From Synchiropus splendidus (lineage: Eukaryota > Chordata > Actinopteri > Syngnathiformes > Callionymidae), in contig NC_071336.1 of NCBI RefSeq assembly GCF_027744825.2, forward strand, positions 20,965,501-21,029,500: a stretch of 64,000 nt of DNA. The letters run 5' to 3'. Below the pieces are notes generated by a model that worked only from the letters and a program-made list of their open reading frames with translations, was not told where the DNA came from and searched no databases. Shown in pieces: positions 52,370 through 63,480 of the stretch. A program made the position numbers and the translations under genes. Numbering within the stretch: position 1 is the first letter of the stretch; every line of letters starts with the position of its first letter.

Positions 52370-55300
52370 GTGACACGACATAGTTTCATGGTGGTGGACG
52401 TCATTGTTTTTAACTGCTTCTGGCTACGAGCGGGAGGTTGACAATGCAGTAGTACACTTGCGATGTCTGCTAGGCGACAAATGCTAACAGGCTAGTGAAG
52501 CCTCCGGATCCTGCCGGGAGTTTGAATGAAAGGCACATTGCGGGAGATGTAAATTAAAGCCGCTACCTCAGGTATAAGCGCATATTGAGCCTTTTATTTG
52601 AGTTTCATGTGCGAGCACAATGTGGACGTGGTTTAAGTATTGCGCATGCGTGCTGCGCTGTTGGAATGGTGAGAGTGGGTCGCTGTCACTTCTGAGCATC
52701 CGAAAGTGATAACAGGATCAACTGGCTTTATTGCCTTGGTGCGCGTATTCATGAAGGGTTTGGCTTTTTGTTGAGCTACTGTTTCGTCGCCAACAATCTG
52801 CCCCTCCCTTTTCACAAATAACGAAGTAACCTCATTATAGTTGACACGCCGCTTTATCCGGTAATGAACCAGAGAAGTATTCGACACATTTGCGGATTTA
52901 TTCCCATGTACTTCGATAAATATTTATAAGTGGTGGTGACTTTCTCATTTCAATATAGCTTGTCGAAGTATGTGCCATGTCAGTATATCAAATTATTGCA
53001 GGTGGCAATTTGAATGGAAGTTACATTACTTTCCAGTGGAGGTCCAACACTCTGCCAAAAAAAAAAGAATAAATTATTAACTTAACACCCTTGTATATTT
53101 ATCAATCTGAATTGTTTGAGACAATCCAGTGTAATGGTTTGGTAGTCCAAAGCATCACCAGGCTTCAACGCCTGGGAATTACCTATTTCAAGTCACCAAA
53201 CGTATAATGGCATCATTGGTTGGATGAAAACTGGTAAAAATTAACACCCATCCCGCCATGGCTGATCTGTACAAGTCATCTCATCTAATGTTTCCCTGGA
53301 TAAAATGTTTTCATGGTCTTTGTCTTTTTAGACTCCTGTGCTTCAGAAAAATAATGGCCCTGCTCTGACGGGACTGGTCACCATCGCCTGCCATTTGGCA
53401 AAAGAAGCCAAGCGTCCAGACCTTTTGGGAGACTCTCCTGAGCTCAGAGCTGTGGTTCAGCAGTGGTTGGAGTTTAGAGTCACCAAGCTGGATGGCTGTC
53501 CCAAAGAAGATATTAAAACTATACTAAAGGTAATTCTGCACACAGTTGCACTTAAGGCTTCACCCAATGTATAGGAGTTAAATTCAGTATTTGTTATTCA
53601 GTGTAATGAGGCAGCTTTTGTCTGTTGATGATTGCAAAAATGAGTGTTGGGGAAAAACATCACTATGTCGTGAAAGTTTGTGTGCTTTCAGACCAAATGT
53701 ATCTTTATTTTTTTTGGAATGTTTAGTTTTGTTGGAGACTTGTATAAAAATTCATTTGGTCCACTAGGAACTAAGATGGTCACGATACAAAAATTTAAAA
53801 CTCACTATCGCTAATCGAAAATACTCATACCATAGGATTAAAAAGGAGACATTCATAAAAAGGCCAAAAAAATGTACATGAAAAATAGAACCACATATCA
53901 ATAAAATATATACATCAAATAAAATAACGATTAGAAAATGTGGAAAATAATCATAATAAAACACATGACAAACAAGCTTTCACTTACAGGTTACTTCAAC
54001 AAACACTGCTAGAATTGGCTGCAACGACTTCAACTTCTCTCTACTTCAGTCTGCATCTTTAATAGAAGAAAATATGTTTGAGTGACATCAGGGCGCTGAA
54101 GGCACGTGGCTGTGGCTAACTGCTACTAACAAAACCAGCATTACTGCGGACCACCGTACAGACAAACATCAGTTATCATTTGAAAACAGTATGAAGCAAA
54201 CAGGAGCTTTACTGACTTGCTGGAAACCGTCATGATGTGGTGCCACCTGAGTCTGTTGCTGACACTGCTGTCAGCACTGCACGCATGTTCGCTGTGCCGG
54301 TTCCCTGCATGCATAGTAGTATGATACCATTTCAAATGAGTAGCCTGTCCAGATTTGATGTTTTAGTAGTTGTACGATACCTTTGACAACCTAACCAGAA
54401 ACCGAGGGGTTCTATTTTCACCACACCAGGGATTCCCAAATTTCATCTTAAGTCATTTCCCTCCAATTCACTGTAAGTTCTCCAACACGCTCTCAAAGCA
54501 TTTAAATAATTTTTCGATGGACTGGTGACCTGGTCAGGGTTTCCCCAGTCTCCTGCCAAATCTGCTCCGGACTCACTCGAGCATCAATGTTTTGAATTAA
54601 ATGGCAGCCAACAAACTTTGAAACCTCTGTCTTGTAACAACACACGGCAGTAAGGGACTGATGTGACATGGCCCCCCTGACAGGGAAGTGCCTAAATGTG
54701 CCGGACACCAGTCATTGAGAAATGGATCTTCAGCCACTGGTCGGCTGGACACTTGGCGCCTCTTGGCACTGTCCTGTCAGTGTTAAGTGTCTGCATTGGT
54801 GTGTGCGCGCGTCTCTGTGTGGCACGTTCCGCGGCTTCGTTGAGGAGTCATGCTGTGTGGCAGCATGTTATCTGGACAGGCCTTTTAAACATTTTAATGG
54901 TGCCACTTACAGAAGGAAGTCGCCGTGAGCAGCTTCACTCTGGCGCCCGGTGGCTCCCTGTCCTGCTACTTTAGCTGCAACTTTAACACTTGTTTCCTAA
55001 GCAGCCGTCAGTGTGCATTATATTATGGAAATGACGATAAAGATGGTTACTCCTCACCTCAGGATGTAGATAAATTCTGAAGGTCATTTGTGTGTATCAT
55101 CACAATTCAAGTCATGCATTATAATTGTTTCCATGGCAACACTGCTCTTTTTTTTGAAGCTTAAGTTGGAAATTTGAATAAATTTGATAAATTAAATTGT
55201 AACAATATATAAAAAATAAACAATCTCTTGGCAAAGTGATTTTGTATAAAGTTAATTTGATTTGAAGTCAATTTATCGGAAGAATAATCTATAGAACAAG

Positions 55301-57607
55301 TTAGAATAATCGAACTCAATGGGGAGTCACCACATTATAAAGTTAGTTGTGATCCAGGTGTGAGTTATAGCTATGAAGAAAAAGTAATAGAAAAACATTC
55401 AGAAACAGTTCCCACGGTGTCTTTGCATCCTTTTACATTTAAATCCTATTGTTTGCCTAACTGAACACTGGCGTCTCCAGCTTCTGTGTGACCTGCATGC
55501 CAGGCGGGGGTAGTTGGGGAACTGCTGCTCCTATGATGGTCGACTGGGCTTCCACTGAGTTGCTGTAGGCTAAAAAAAAGGCAAGGATCTGATTGCAGAA
55601 GAAAAGGAAGTCTGCAGTGTTCATGCCTTGTTTGGCATCATCCACTCTTGCCGCACAATAACTCCATTTGCCCCCAAGATGCTCAGTGTGCGTGGAGTGT
55701 TCCCCTCACACAAGTGCTAAAGATGGTCCCTTCCCCTGGGACCAGCACTTCCATGCACGACTTTGGACTGAGGAACACACATCGTGCCGCCCAAGTTTAG
55801 GAGGGCTTCATTAGATTCGCAAGTGAGGATTGAATTCATTTAGTAGTGGCGTAAACAAACAGCATCTGTGCTTAGTCGACAGTTATGGGTAGAGATGCTC
55901 TACACCCTCAGGTTACACATTATTCCTAGTCACATAGCACACGCACACCAAGATCCAGACTTATACCTCACGCACCCACAGACATGTAGGTTAACACACC
56001 TGCTGTTGTCCTCTCGCCGTTGTTTTGTTAACCAATGAAGGACGTCAGAAAACAACAGGATTGTTTATGGGCATATTAAACCCTATATTTGGTTTCAATT
56101 CTTTACGTGCTAACATCTTTCAAGGTTAATGCTTTTCAAGATCCCAATCCTCTAAAAAGTTTTTCTTTTTGTAAATATGAGTATTGATTTTCTGGGTTTG
56201 CACACATGCAATTATTTGTTCTGGTTCACTCAACGTGTCTGTTTTGCAGGACCTCAATTGTTACCTGCAAGACAAAGTTTACATGGCTGGAAACCACTTT
56301 ACCCTGGCTGACGCATTCATGTATTATGGGATTCACTCACTAATGGTAAGCTGTTTCTGTTTTACCCGACGACTTGAAGTTCACTTTGTTGTGAAGCATT
56401 TGAAATGTTCAAGAACAACAGATCTAACACTCAATATTTTTGACAACATGTGCGTGTGATCTCCAGTAATGGGCACCTCTTCCTCTTTATTTTAATACAG
56501 CTTTGATTCCTACATTCCTTTTTTTCTTTGATTTATGTGCAGTCATCACTTAAATTTAGCTGAAGTAGGATCTACCAACCCAAATGAAGCGCTTAACTGT
56601 GAGCAAGGACTTTAGACACAGCCTGAAGACAAACGCGTGGTAAATTATAAAAAGCTTAATAAAACAAATCGAGGATATCACATGCAAACCATGTCTGTGT
56701 TTGTGGCGGAGATGGACAGCCGCTACAGCCACCAGGCAGAGCAGCGTCACTTTAGCTTGCGATCACCGTGCTTCTTAACCTCAGGGACAAGAGGTCGCAG
56801 AAGCCAGCCCTTAACCGCAGCCTGTCCTGATGTTCAATTCACGGACGTAAGATCACACAAACATTCAACCTGACTGATGACAACATGGTTGGAGGCTGGG
56901 AAGCTGTCTGCCTGGGGACGAGTTTCCAAAACCTACTTCATTAAAAAATGAAACGAGTCTAATTGGATTTAGTTTGCAAGGACAACCTGATAAACAACAT
57001 GACAAACAACAGTTCTTTGGTTATGATTCTTCAAGTATAATCACCCAGTGTTATGCACATCAGAACTTTTTTTTTATCCTGTTACTGAATCTTTACATGT
57101 TGACCAAATAATTCCACTTAAGGGAAATAATTTACTTGAAGTTGAAAATACTTATGTACGTTTGTGGGGAAGAATGTGATAAAAGAGGAAATATTTGATG
57201 TGATGTTATCAGGACATTTGTAACTTTGGTATGCTCACTCAAAGTCATCTGTATTTTTGAGTATGAATCATTCTACATAGTCTATTTGCCTACAGCAACT
57301 GGAAAAGGCTTTCAGCTACCCATGTGTGATGATACTTAACAGTTAGTATTGGAAGAAGCCAAGTCACATGCTGGAAAACATCAACAGTTGTGTTGCCATC
57401 ATGTCTTTTATACTCAAATATTTGCTTCTCAGTTGTGTTTTTTTTCTTCCCCCCCCACACAAGGTGGACTTGAGCATCCAGGAGAAGGAACAGTACCTGA
57501 ATGTGACACGATGGTTCGACCACATCCAACACTACGCCGGCGTCCGTCATCACCTTCCTCCAGTAGTTGTGCTGAAGAACCGCATCTACCACAGTAGACA
57601 CCACTGA
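52286..57607 (+). CDS. eef1e1: Eukaryotic translation elongation factor 1 epsilon-1 (AIMP3/p18), 4 coding exons
   Basis: Spliced CDS join(52286-52369, 53332-53529, 56250-56345, 57464-57607) encodes 173 residues; the human protein has 174. Family knowledge: EEF1E1/AIMP3 is a non-catalytic GST-fold scaffold protein of the cytosolic multi-aminoacyl-tRNA synthetase complex. It binds methionyl-tRNA synthetase and can move to the nucleus in DNA-damage signalling (ATM/ATR-p53). Sequence evidence: residues 1-60 match the short N-terminal GST-like part, including NKYS, PVLQ.NNGP and LTGL. Residues about 69-160 match the GST C-terminal helical domain: VVQQWLEFRV at 69-78, the N-capping box in NHFTLAD (109-115), and YLNV.RWF.HIQHY from 137. 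The start ATG has a good Kozak context (AAAC before ATG, G after). All introns are GT-AG and phase 0, and no frame break is seen. A retrocopy is excluded by the introns. The assignment is firm; the species is not determined. Confidence 0.97.
52370..53331 (+). other. eef1e1 intron 1 (962 bp)
   Basis: The first part (to about 52,700) is CpG-containing and promoter-like, and the rest is AT-rich. It holds a short A-run near 53,060. No exon or repeat family was recognised beyond the NRF1-like motif listed separately. Confidence 0.9.
52641..52652 (+). promoter_or_regulatory. NRF1-like site in eef1e1 intron 1
   Basis: TGCGCATGCGTG is a near-perfect NRF1 palindrome (consensus YGCGCAYGCGCR). It lies about 270 bases inside intron 1, in a locally CpG-rich patch next to the promoter. 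NRF1 sites are common near the starts of housekeeping genes. Regulation of eef1e1 by this site is an inference. Confidence 0.4.
53332..53529 (+). CDS. eef1e1: eef1e1 coding exon 2 (residues 29-94)
   Basis: The acceptor tctttttag ends at 53331 after a pyrimidine tract, and the donor gtaatt starts at 53530. The exon has 66 codons, starting TPVLQKNNGPALTGL and ending DIKTILK. It spans the link between the N-terminal GST-like part and the first helix of the C-terminal GST domain (VVQQWLEFRV). This is the largest coding exon and the most easily recognised. Confidence 0.97.
53530..56249 (+). other. eef1e1 intron 2 (2,720 bp)
   Basis: This is the largest intron. It contains a probable degraded DNA-transposon insertion (about 53,770-54,385, listed separately). 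A minus-strand open frame at 55457-55645 could not be identified. The remainder is AT-rich unique sequence. Confidence 0.9.
53770..54385. mobile_element. Possible degraded DNA transposon in eef1e1 intron 2
   Basis: The left side reads GGTCACGATACAAAAATTTA then a CTCACTATCG...CATACCAT pattern. The right side reads TATGATACCA then GTACGATACC. Recurrent 'CGATACC/ATACCAT' words at both sides resemble a fish DNA-transposon family with GATACC-rich ends. No target duplication could be fixed, so the borders are approximate and the family is uncertain. Confidence 0.35.
56250..56345 (+). CDS. eef1e1: eef1e1 coding exon 3 (residues 95-126)
   Basis: The acceptor gttttgcag ends at 56249 and the donor gtaagc starts at 56346. 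The 32 codons run DLNCYLQDKVYMAGNHFTL to GIHSLM. They include the GST C-domain N-capping box (T112 to D115), a folding motif conserved across GST-like proteins. Confidence 0.97.
56346..57463 (+). other. eef1e1 intron 3 (1,118 bp)
   Basis: AT-rich unique sequence ending in a strong polypyrimidine tract (about 57436-57456) before the exon 4 acceptor. No repeat family or extra exon was recognised. Confidence 0.9.
57464..57607 (+). CDS. eef1e1: eef1e1 coding exon 4 and stop (residues 127-173)
   Basis: The acceptor follows a long T/C tract (ttttttttcttcccccccc) and ends acacaag at 57463. The 47 codons start VDLSIQEKEQYLNVTRWF and end KNRIYHSRHH, then TGA at 57605-57607. The VQEKE.YLNV.RWF block and the KNR.Y tail are hallmarks of AIMP3. 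Confidence 0.97.
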   Translation: MDLSIQEKEQYLNVTRWFDHIQHYAGVRHHLPPVVVLKNRIYHSRHH

Positions 57608-57880
57608 CGGGCCACTCATAAATACCACATTGGATTCAGACCGCCGAATGTGTGTTGTCTGAGATGACTTGGGATGTGTTTTTTATTTTCAAAATTCACT
57701 GTAACGTCCTTCCATATTGCTTCATTCAACTTGGTTACTTCCCTTACATTGCTTCCTGTGAACAGCCGCCTGGAAACACTTGTGGTACCAACATTTCTTT
57801 TGATTTCAAACACACAAAGCTCTCCAGGGTTAATGAAGGGAACATTTTTGCTCACAATAAAATATTTATAATGGTTTTAT
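57608..57880 (+). other. eef1e1: eef1e1 3' UTR
   Basis: Sequence between the stop codon and the expected cleavage point after the AATAAA at 57856. It is about 270 bases long, which is short but normal for a housekeeping gene. The end is inferred from the signal, not from transcript data. Confidence 0.6.
57856..57861 (+). terminator. eef1e1: Polyadenylation signal AATAAA for eef1e1
   Basis: A canonical AATAAA lies 249 bases past the stop codon, followed within 15-30 bases by the U/GU-rich stretch GGTTTTATTGTC. It is the first canonical signal downstream of the CDS on this strand. Confidence 0.75.
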
Positions 57881-59109
57881 TGTCTTAAACTATTAACACG
57901 TGTCATGGAACGTTGGTTTGTGAAATACTTTCATGCGAGCAATTTGATTTGTGTTGAGCAAATGCTTGATTAAAAAGGGATCTTTTGTTAATGTTGTTTT
58001 TGTTTTGTTTTTTTCCCAGCCTTAGAAACATGGGGGTCGATAATGTAGTTAAGGCAGTCTAAGCTCGAGGTGCTAAGATTAGATAAAATTAGAACACCTG
58101 CTGTTTGTTTCAGAATATTAGGATCCAGGGACATGGATCCAAGATGAAGTTCAGTAGATTGTATGTTTCATTGCAAGCCTTCAGCTGTGCATTTACGGAG
58201 AATGGACGCATTAAACAATTTGAATTAAATTCTAACCAAATCTAAAAGTACGTGGTGACATTTGACAATAGTTTTCACATACATAGCTGGAAGTTTCCAA
58301 GACATGCCTGCTTGATTTAAGGAAACAACCCTTTGAATGGAGAGAAAAGGGTTTCAAAATATACAAATATTACAGATAAAGTATTATGGAACAAAAAAAT
58401 ATATGTTTAAGTAAATGAAAGTTTTCTCCATGATGCTGAGCTTGTTATGCTTCCTTCGTCCGACCTGCTGCCTCCAATGTTTCCTCAACTGTTGTGAATG
58501 CATCAGTGAGCTACTGTTAGAACAGACTTCCCGACACTTGCACCGTGATATTTTGATTTCACAGACCTTTTCCGTCCCTCAGATTATATCAATGATTTAA
58601 CAAAGCAGCTGGTCAAATGAATGTGGTCCTTGTCAAACACCCCTGTCGTCTCAGTTGCACGAGGCAACTCTCTTCGTTTGGATTTGTTGGATTATTTGTA
58701 CAGTTTGCACACAATACTACTTTATACCATTTGAACAGCTGAGTTTTCTGTCCATGTTCTTGATTACACCCCCGTCCTCCCTCACCCACTTCCTCACCAC
58801 CAGCAGTGTGGGCAGCAGTGAGCAGTTGAGAGTCAGAGATCAGAGTGAGGCTCCAATCAGTCCCACTACCTCCACTGTTGATGCTGCAGGCCAGAGCGAG
58901 GGCAGCGGGCTCACCAGCTGCCACACACATCCAGCCAGCCAAGGCCAGAAGACCCAGGCCCTTGGGCGACAGTCAGCCACTGTGTGTCATTTCAACCCTC
59001 ACACTCCCACGGGGCGACTGCAGAGAGAAGGACGAAGCAAGGCAGCGCGGGGAGGGAGGCCATGCGGAGAGAAAAAGAGCACCCAGAGGCCCGACAGATC
59101 TTTTTTGTG
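57881..59109. other. Intergenic 3' of eef1e1, no gene seen
   Basis: AT-rich to about 58,600, then GC-richer (58,790-59,100) with overlapping frames of 109-151 codons on three frames and both strands, none recognisable. Confidence 0.55.
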
Positions 59110-59310
59110 ACATGAACAATGATCTGTGCCTCGGAAAGCCTCTCCGCTGGTGGCTGGAAGTCGGCTGTTCAGACCAATCCGGGGCTGAGTCATGGTGGTC
59201 AAGCGCGCACCTGTCAATGATCTCAGGAATTGGAGAGATTTGTTTATAGCCAACAATCTTTTGTCCATCGACGTGAGCAACAGCTGAGATTTTTAGCCAG
59301 ATGCAATTGA
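59110..59310. promoter_or_regulatory. Candidate conserved non-coding block downstream of eef1e1
   Basis: Unique balanced sequence with GGCTGAGTCATGG (AP-1-like TGAGTCA), ACCTGTCAATGATC and TTTGTTTATAGCC (FOX-like). No open frame with support. Confidence 0.27.
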
Positions 59311-59402
59311 AAAGTCCTCCTTAAAAGCAGTCAACTCTTTGGACCGTCATCTCAAGCCCAGTTTACCCACAAGTGTTTCCTGTGTTTGCTCCGCAGCAAC
59401 CC

Positions 59403-60060
59403 TTAGCAAAGAGTTTATTCAAGTGTACTATGAGTCTACTTACTTTGTACTAAAAATGAGAAAGTATACTCCGAGTTTGCTTTTGACATACAACAATACT
59501 TGGACTCAAGCATACTTAATAAAGTCAACTTCAAGTATACTACCTTTTTCTTAGGTATTTTAAGCATATTATTGAGGCGCCCCAGAAGCTAACTGTGCAA
59601 AGGATCATGGGAGTGTGTGAATGGGGGTGAAAACAGAAAACATTTGTTATTATTGTTAGATACCTTTGCTGTGATGTTGCTGTGTTCTCATTTGATAGTT
59701 GTTGATAAGTGAATTGCTAAACTGTTTATCACTGTAAGTGGTAGATGATATGTATAGTCATACAGTATCTAGACATTGGATGGCAATGTACTCGGGGGAC
59801 AGGCACGTTGCCATGTAGTTTTTGCTGTCATTGAGATATTTAAATATACATGAATAATTGCAAAGTGTATACCTAATACACATGTTGTATACTTCTTACT
59901 GGATACTTGGAAATATACTTTAGTGAATAAAAATATTCCATTTCAGTCCAAAGGAGTATAAAACTCTATACTTTCTAGTATACTGCTAGTGCAACATCTG
60001 GACGATACCTGTGTACTTATACTCAAGTATACTTAATACAATGAACTTCAAGTATTCCAG
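59403..60060. repeat. AAGTATAC-rich repeat region with 40-bp direct repeats at its ends
   Basis: ACTCAAGCATACTTAATAAA.. (from 59504) and ACTCAAGTATACTTAATACA.. (from 60021) are direct repeats of about 40 bp, with 33 of 40 positions equal by eye. Both continue to AACTTCAAGTAT. Many other AGTATAC words (59463, 59884-59925, 59968-59990) fill the flanks. The middle (59560-59870) is unlike the ends. It may be a transposon with repeated subterminal blocks or a decayed satellite. Confidence 0.5.
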
Positions 60061-61189
60061 TTATGGGGAAATCAATGTGGCCACTCAAAATGGTGCCATC
60101 TCTGTTAGAAGTCACAGTGGAAACTCAAGGCTTCTATTCGATTTTGGCAGAGCACAAATGCATAAATTCAATGCAAGGTGAGCAGGTGAGGAAATACAGC
60201 ACTGTAATAGTAGAAAACAATTGCCTTTCAAAATAAAACAATTCGTGAACTGAGCACATCTCACTGAAAACTCTAAGAAAGAAAACTAATATCAGGATGT
60301 CACTGTCTTCAACCTGTGCTGTGGAAACAGTGCATTTTGGCAGTCTGCTGTCCATTCACTGTCCATTTCCGAGGTCCCGACTGAAGCAAACTAGCTGAGC
60401 ACGAATAGATACGCAACACTGCTGCAACGCATCTGGTCTAAGTTAGGCTTCATCAATGCAACCCATTAACAAGTAAATTAAAGTGGCTAAAATGGTTTGT
60501 TCTCTGACATTTTGTTTTATAAAAGTGCAGCGATTAGTTCTTTTCTGCTTTTTAAAATTGAAATATATTTAATACAAAACAAGTTGTTCGGAAGTTACAC
60601 AAGGAGAAAGTCACTCGACTCCCGTGACTGTAGTTATTTTGAGATTTAACAGATTTATTTTGCCCCAGCAAAACCTGATCAGCATCTAGGATGTTCTATT
60701 TTTACATCCCTCTCTAGCAAACATGAAGATCATGGAAAGAAAGCGCCTCATGTTTGTCTGAGTTTCCTTTCCTCTGTTTCAACATCCTTCATGTTTTTGT
60801 TGTTCCCTGCAACCGAATTAAAGTGTTTATCCTTCAGAGATCTTGTCCGCTGATGTAACCGGCGTGTTCATCCTGAGCCAGGACACCAGAGAGAACCGCA
60901 GCTCATGACCCTCAACTTTCCCACGTGTGTGCTTTTCATGTTCCTGGGCCACAAGACACAGCGATTGTTCAATAAAAGTTCCGTGCGACCTCTGGCCGAG
61001 TGTGTGTGGTGTGATGGGGGAGATGAGATGGAAAAAAATAGCCCCAAGTGATTGGAGGAAACCTTGTGACTGGATGGGACAATTTATGGTCGGGTGTTTT
61101 GTTATAAAGACGCCTTTGTTCCCTTTTGGTTGTGTTAAGCTTTAATCTGATTTCTGCTTTAAATCTGCACAGTTTAACTTTTTTTTTTA

Positions 61190-61335
61190 AGTTTAAATCA
61201 ATTTTTATGCAAAGCCATAGCAGTCGGACAAATTGTCCCCAGTCGCCGTTTTCCTCGTTAATTTTATGAGTTTAAATAATTGTTTGCGGTGAAGTAATAA
61301 ATGTTTTCACACAGCTGTTTTGATGAGTTTGTACC
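61190..61335. promoter_or_regulatory. Candidate conserved non-coding block
   Basis: AATCAATTTTTATGCAAAGC, CTCGTTAATTTTATGAG and GTTTAAATAATTGTTTGC (octamer- and homeobox-like). Inference only. Confidence 0.27.
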
Positions 61336-62360
61336 ATCTGATGTGTTTTATTTCACCCGGGCCAAAATCACATGATGGTTAAGATGGTTTCATGCAAAAA
61401 CAAATTCATTAAGACATTGATTTGGCATAGATAAAGGAAATTTTGGAGAAAAAAAGTGTGCACTAACCGTGAATGCACATCCAAAGGTTAGCTTTAATAG
61501 TTAATTGTACATCTTCTGGGGGCAGAAAAAGTAATTTATTTGGGGTGGCACGGTGTGTTTCCAAGAGTGTGCACGGATGGCTGTAGAGATTGAAAGGAGA
61601 CGGCGACATCACAGTGCTGAGCAGCACCTTTTCTTGGCCACACCGGAATATTTGAGACCAATCTGGGAGCAGATTCCAGAATTGGAATCCCAGAGGTGAA
61701 GGTGAAAACACAACCCTTGTCAGAACATTATTCTGTTGTATTTGTCACCTCCATCATAGCAACATGAACATCACATGTGGTCCCCCCTTCATTGGATGAA
61801 CTGCTATGGATTTACAGGGCAGATAAGAGGGTGAAGCACGTTGAAGTATTGTGTGATGTAGCACGCTAATGTGACAAGTGGGACAATGTGTGAAGTTATA
61901 TAACTTGTGTATGACTGCTGCACTGTTCCAATTAAACAGTGATTGTTTTTTTTGTTTTGTTTTTTGGCGGGGGACCTTAATAAACCGACCATCAGTGTAC
62001 AAGACTACATGTGAATTTGCAGACTGGACAGGTTAACACATTGGTATTCAACTTATCGGATGAGTTTTTTGTCCCTCATAAATGTATTTCTTTTTCATTT
62101 AATCTGTTTTTTCTGTTTCTATTTGTTATTTACTAAAATAAACAATTGAAATACTTAGTAATAATTTGTCATATTATCTAGAGACAAAATATTTCATTAC
62201 TTTTAGATATTCAATACTCATACTTCCTACTCATTGTCTTATTTATTTATTTTTTTAAGAGGAATTTTTTTTTTCAAAAACAAACTCAAACAATATCATA
62301 GTCTTCAGTTTTAGACAATTTTATATTGATAAATTCTCATTGTGGCCTTCTTGTTTAGTT

Positions 62361-62387
62361 TAGTAGTAGTAGTAGTAGTAGTAGCAG
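62361..62387. repeat. (TAG)n microsatellite
   Basis: About eight TAG/TAGC units. Confidence 0.95.
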
Positions 62388-63089
62388 TGAATAATAATAG
62401 CATAATGTTACTTTAAATGTAATTATATAGAAATGTCAAATAAGGTATATAATTTTTATATAATCAATATAACTGTTACGTGTCTAAGTTATTGCTCAAG
62501 TTAACTTCACTGCTTTGTTCTGATGAAATTTTCATCATGGCTGGTGGCAATATCTCACATTACTCATGTGTCAAAGTCTCCCAGTGGGGGCCGGCTCAGT
62601 TGGAAGACCTCTGCAGGTGACAAGTGACCAGCTACAAAAGCAATGGTCAGGATAAGGGCATCGGCTGTGGACGTCGGACGTAGCCTCCTCATCTGACCCT
62701 GTCTGGTTTCCATCGGCAGCTCTGTAAATCTCCTAAGAATGGGGTCAGGCTCCCACATTTCCAGTCGTATAATAAAATGAAGATTATATCACACACTCAT
62801 TTTCAAAGAGATAAGTACTCAGATTATTATTACTTTTTTTTCTTAAAAGTGATCATGTGTCCAGATCTTAACTCAACTTAATGCTGATGAATTTCACACT
62901 GACTCTTAGATGAGTCAAACCACAAAGTTAATCACAAACAATTACACAAGCATTGTGACAGATTGAGTTCAGATGTGGTTCCGTTACATCCATATTGGAG
63001 GAAATCGCGGTCAAACGGAACAGATGGGTATTGAGCCGCGATAAGTCAACGTGGATCAAAAACATGAAACGCCAAAACTTCTCTTTGCA

Positions 63090-63480
63090 ACAACTTCTGA
63101 GAACAGTTGTTTTCGCTCCAACATAATTCATCTTCACCCAAGACCTTCAACACTTCCCAATCACATCTGCACCCCCCCTCCCGACCCCGCCGCACCCACA
63201 ACAACAAACACATCTGCCACCACCCGTCATTAATTCTCCTTATCAACATCAAGCCGGAGCGAAGGCATCGGCTGCGACATCTGCTAAAAGCAGGCGGCCG
63301 TCTCTGGCTGACTGATGCAGTGGAACCATCAACACCGTGTGGTGGGGAGGCAGGCGTTAGCATGTCATAAACGCTCCTGACAGGAGCTATCGAGTCTGCC
63401 TGCCGCGCTCTGACACTTTGTGACAGTGGTACCATGTGGCCGTAAAGATGGCATCTGATTGTCTTGTGCAATTATGAGAC
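63090..63480. promoter_or_regulatory. Candidate conserved non-coding block
   Basis: CAACATAATTCATC, CGTCATTAATTCTCC, GGCCGTAAAGATGG and GTGCAATTATGAGAC in unique balanced sequence with overlapping chance frames on both strands. Inference only. Confidence 0.3.

Larger units (their letters stand above)
60061..63089. other. Intergenic, no gene seen
   Basis: AT-rich unique sequence with T-runs, a TAG microsatellite and one enhancer-like block (61190-61335). A GC-balanced stretch at 62,560-62,770 is unique and unidentified. Confidence 0.6.

Noticed and set aside
56184..56459. Open frame extending exon 3 of eef1e1 into both introns
   Set aside because: The homology stops exactly at the splice sites, so the extension is intronic read-through.
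58655..59110. 151-codon plus-strand frame downstream of eef1e1
   Set aside because: Overlapped by similar-length frames in another + frame and on the minus strand; composition is Ser/Thr/Gln-rich without family motifs or splice support.
61537..61555. GGGGTGGCACGGTGT, like the start of a common fish repeat (GGGGCGGCACGGTGG)
   Set aside because: Only about 15 bases match and nothing of the repeat follows.
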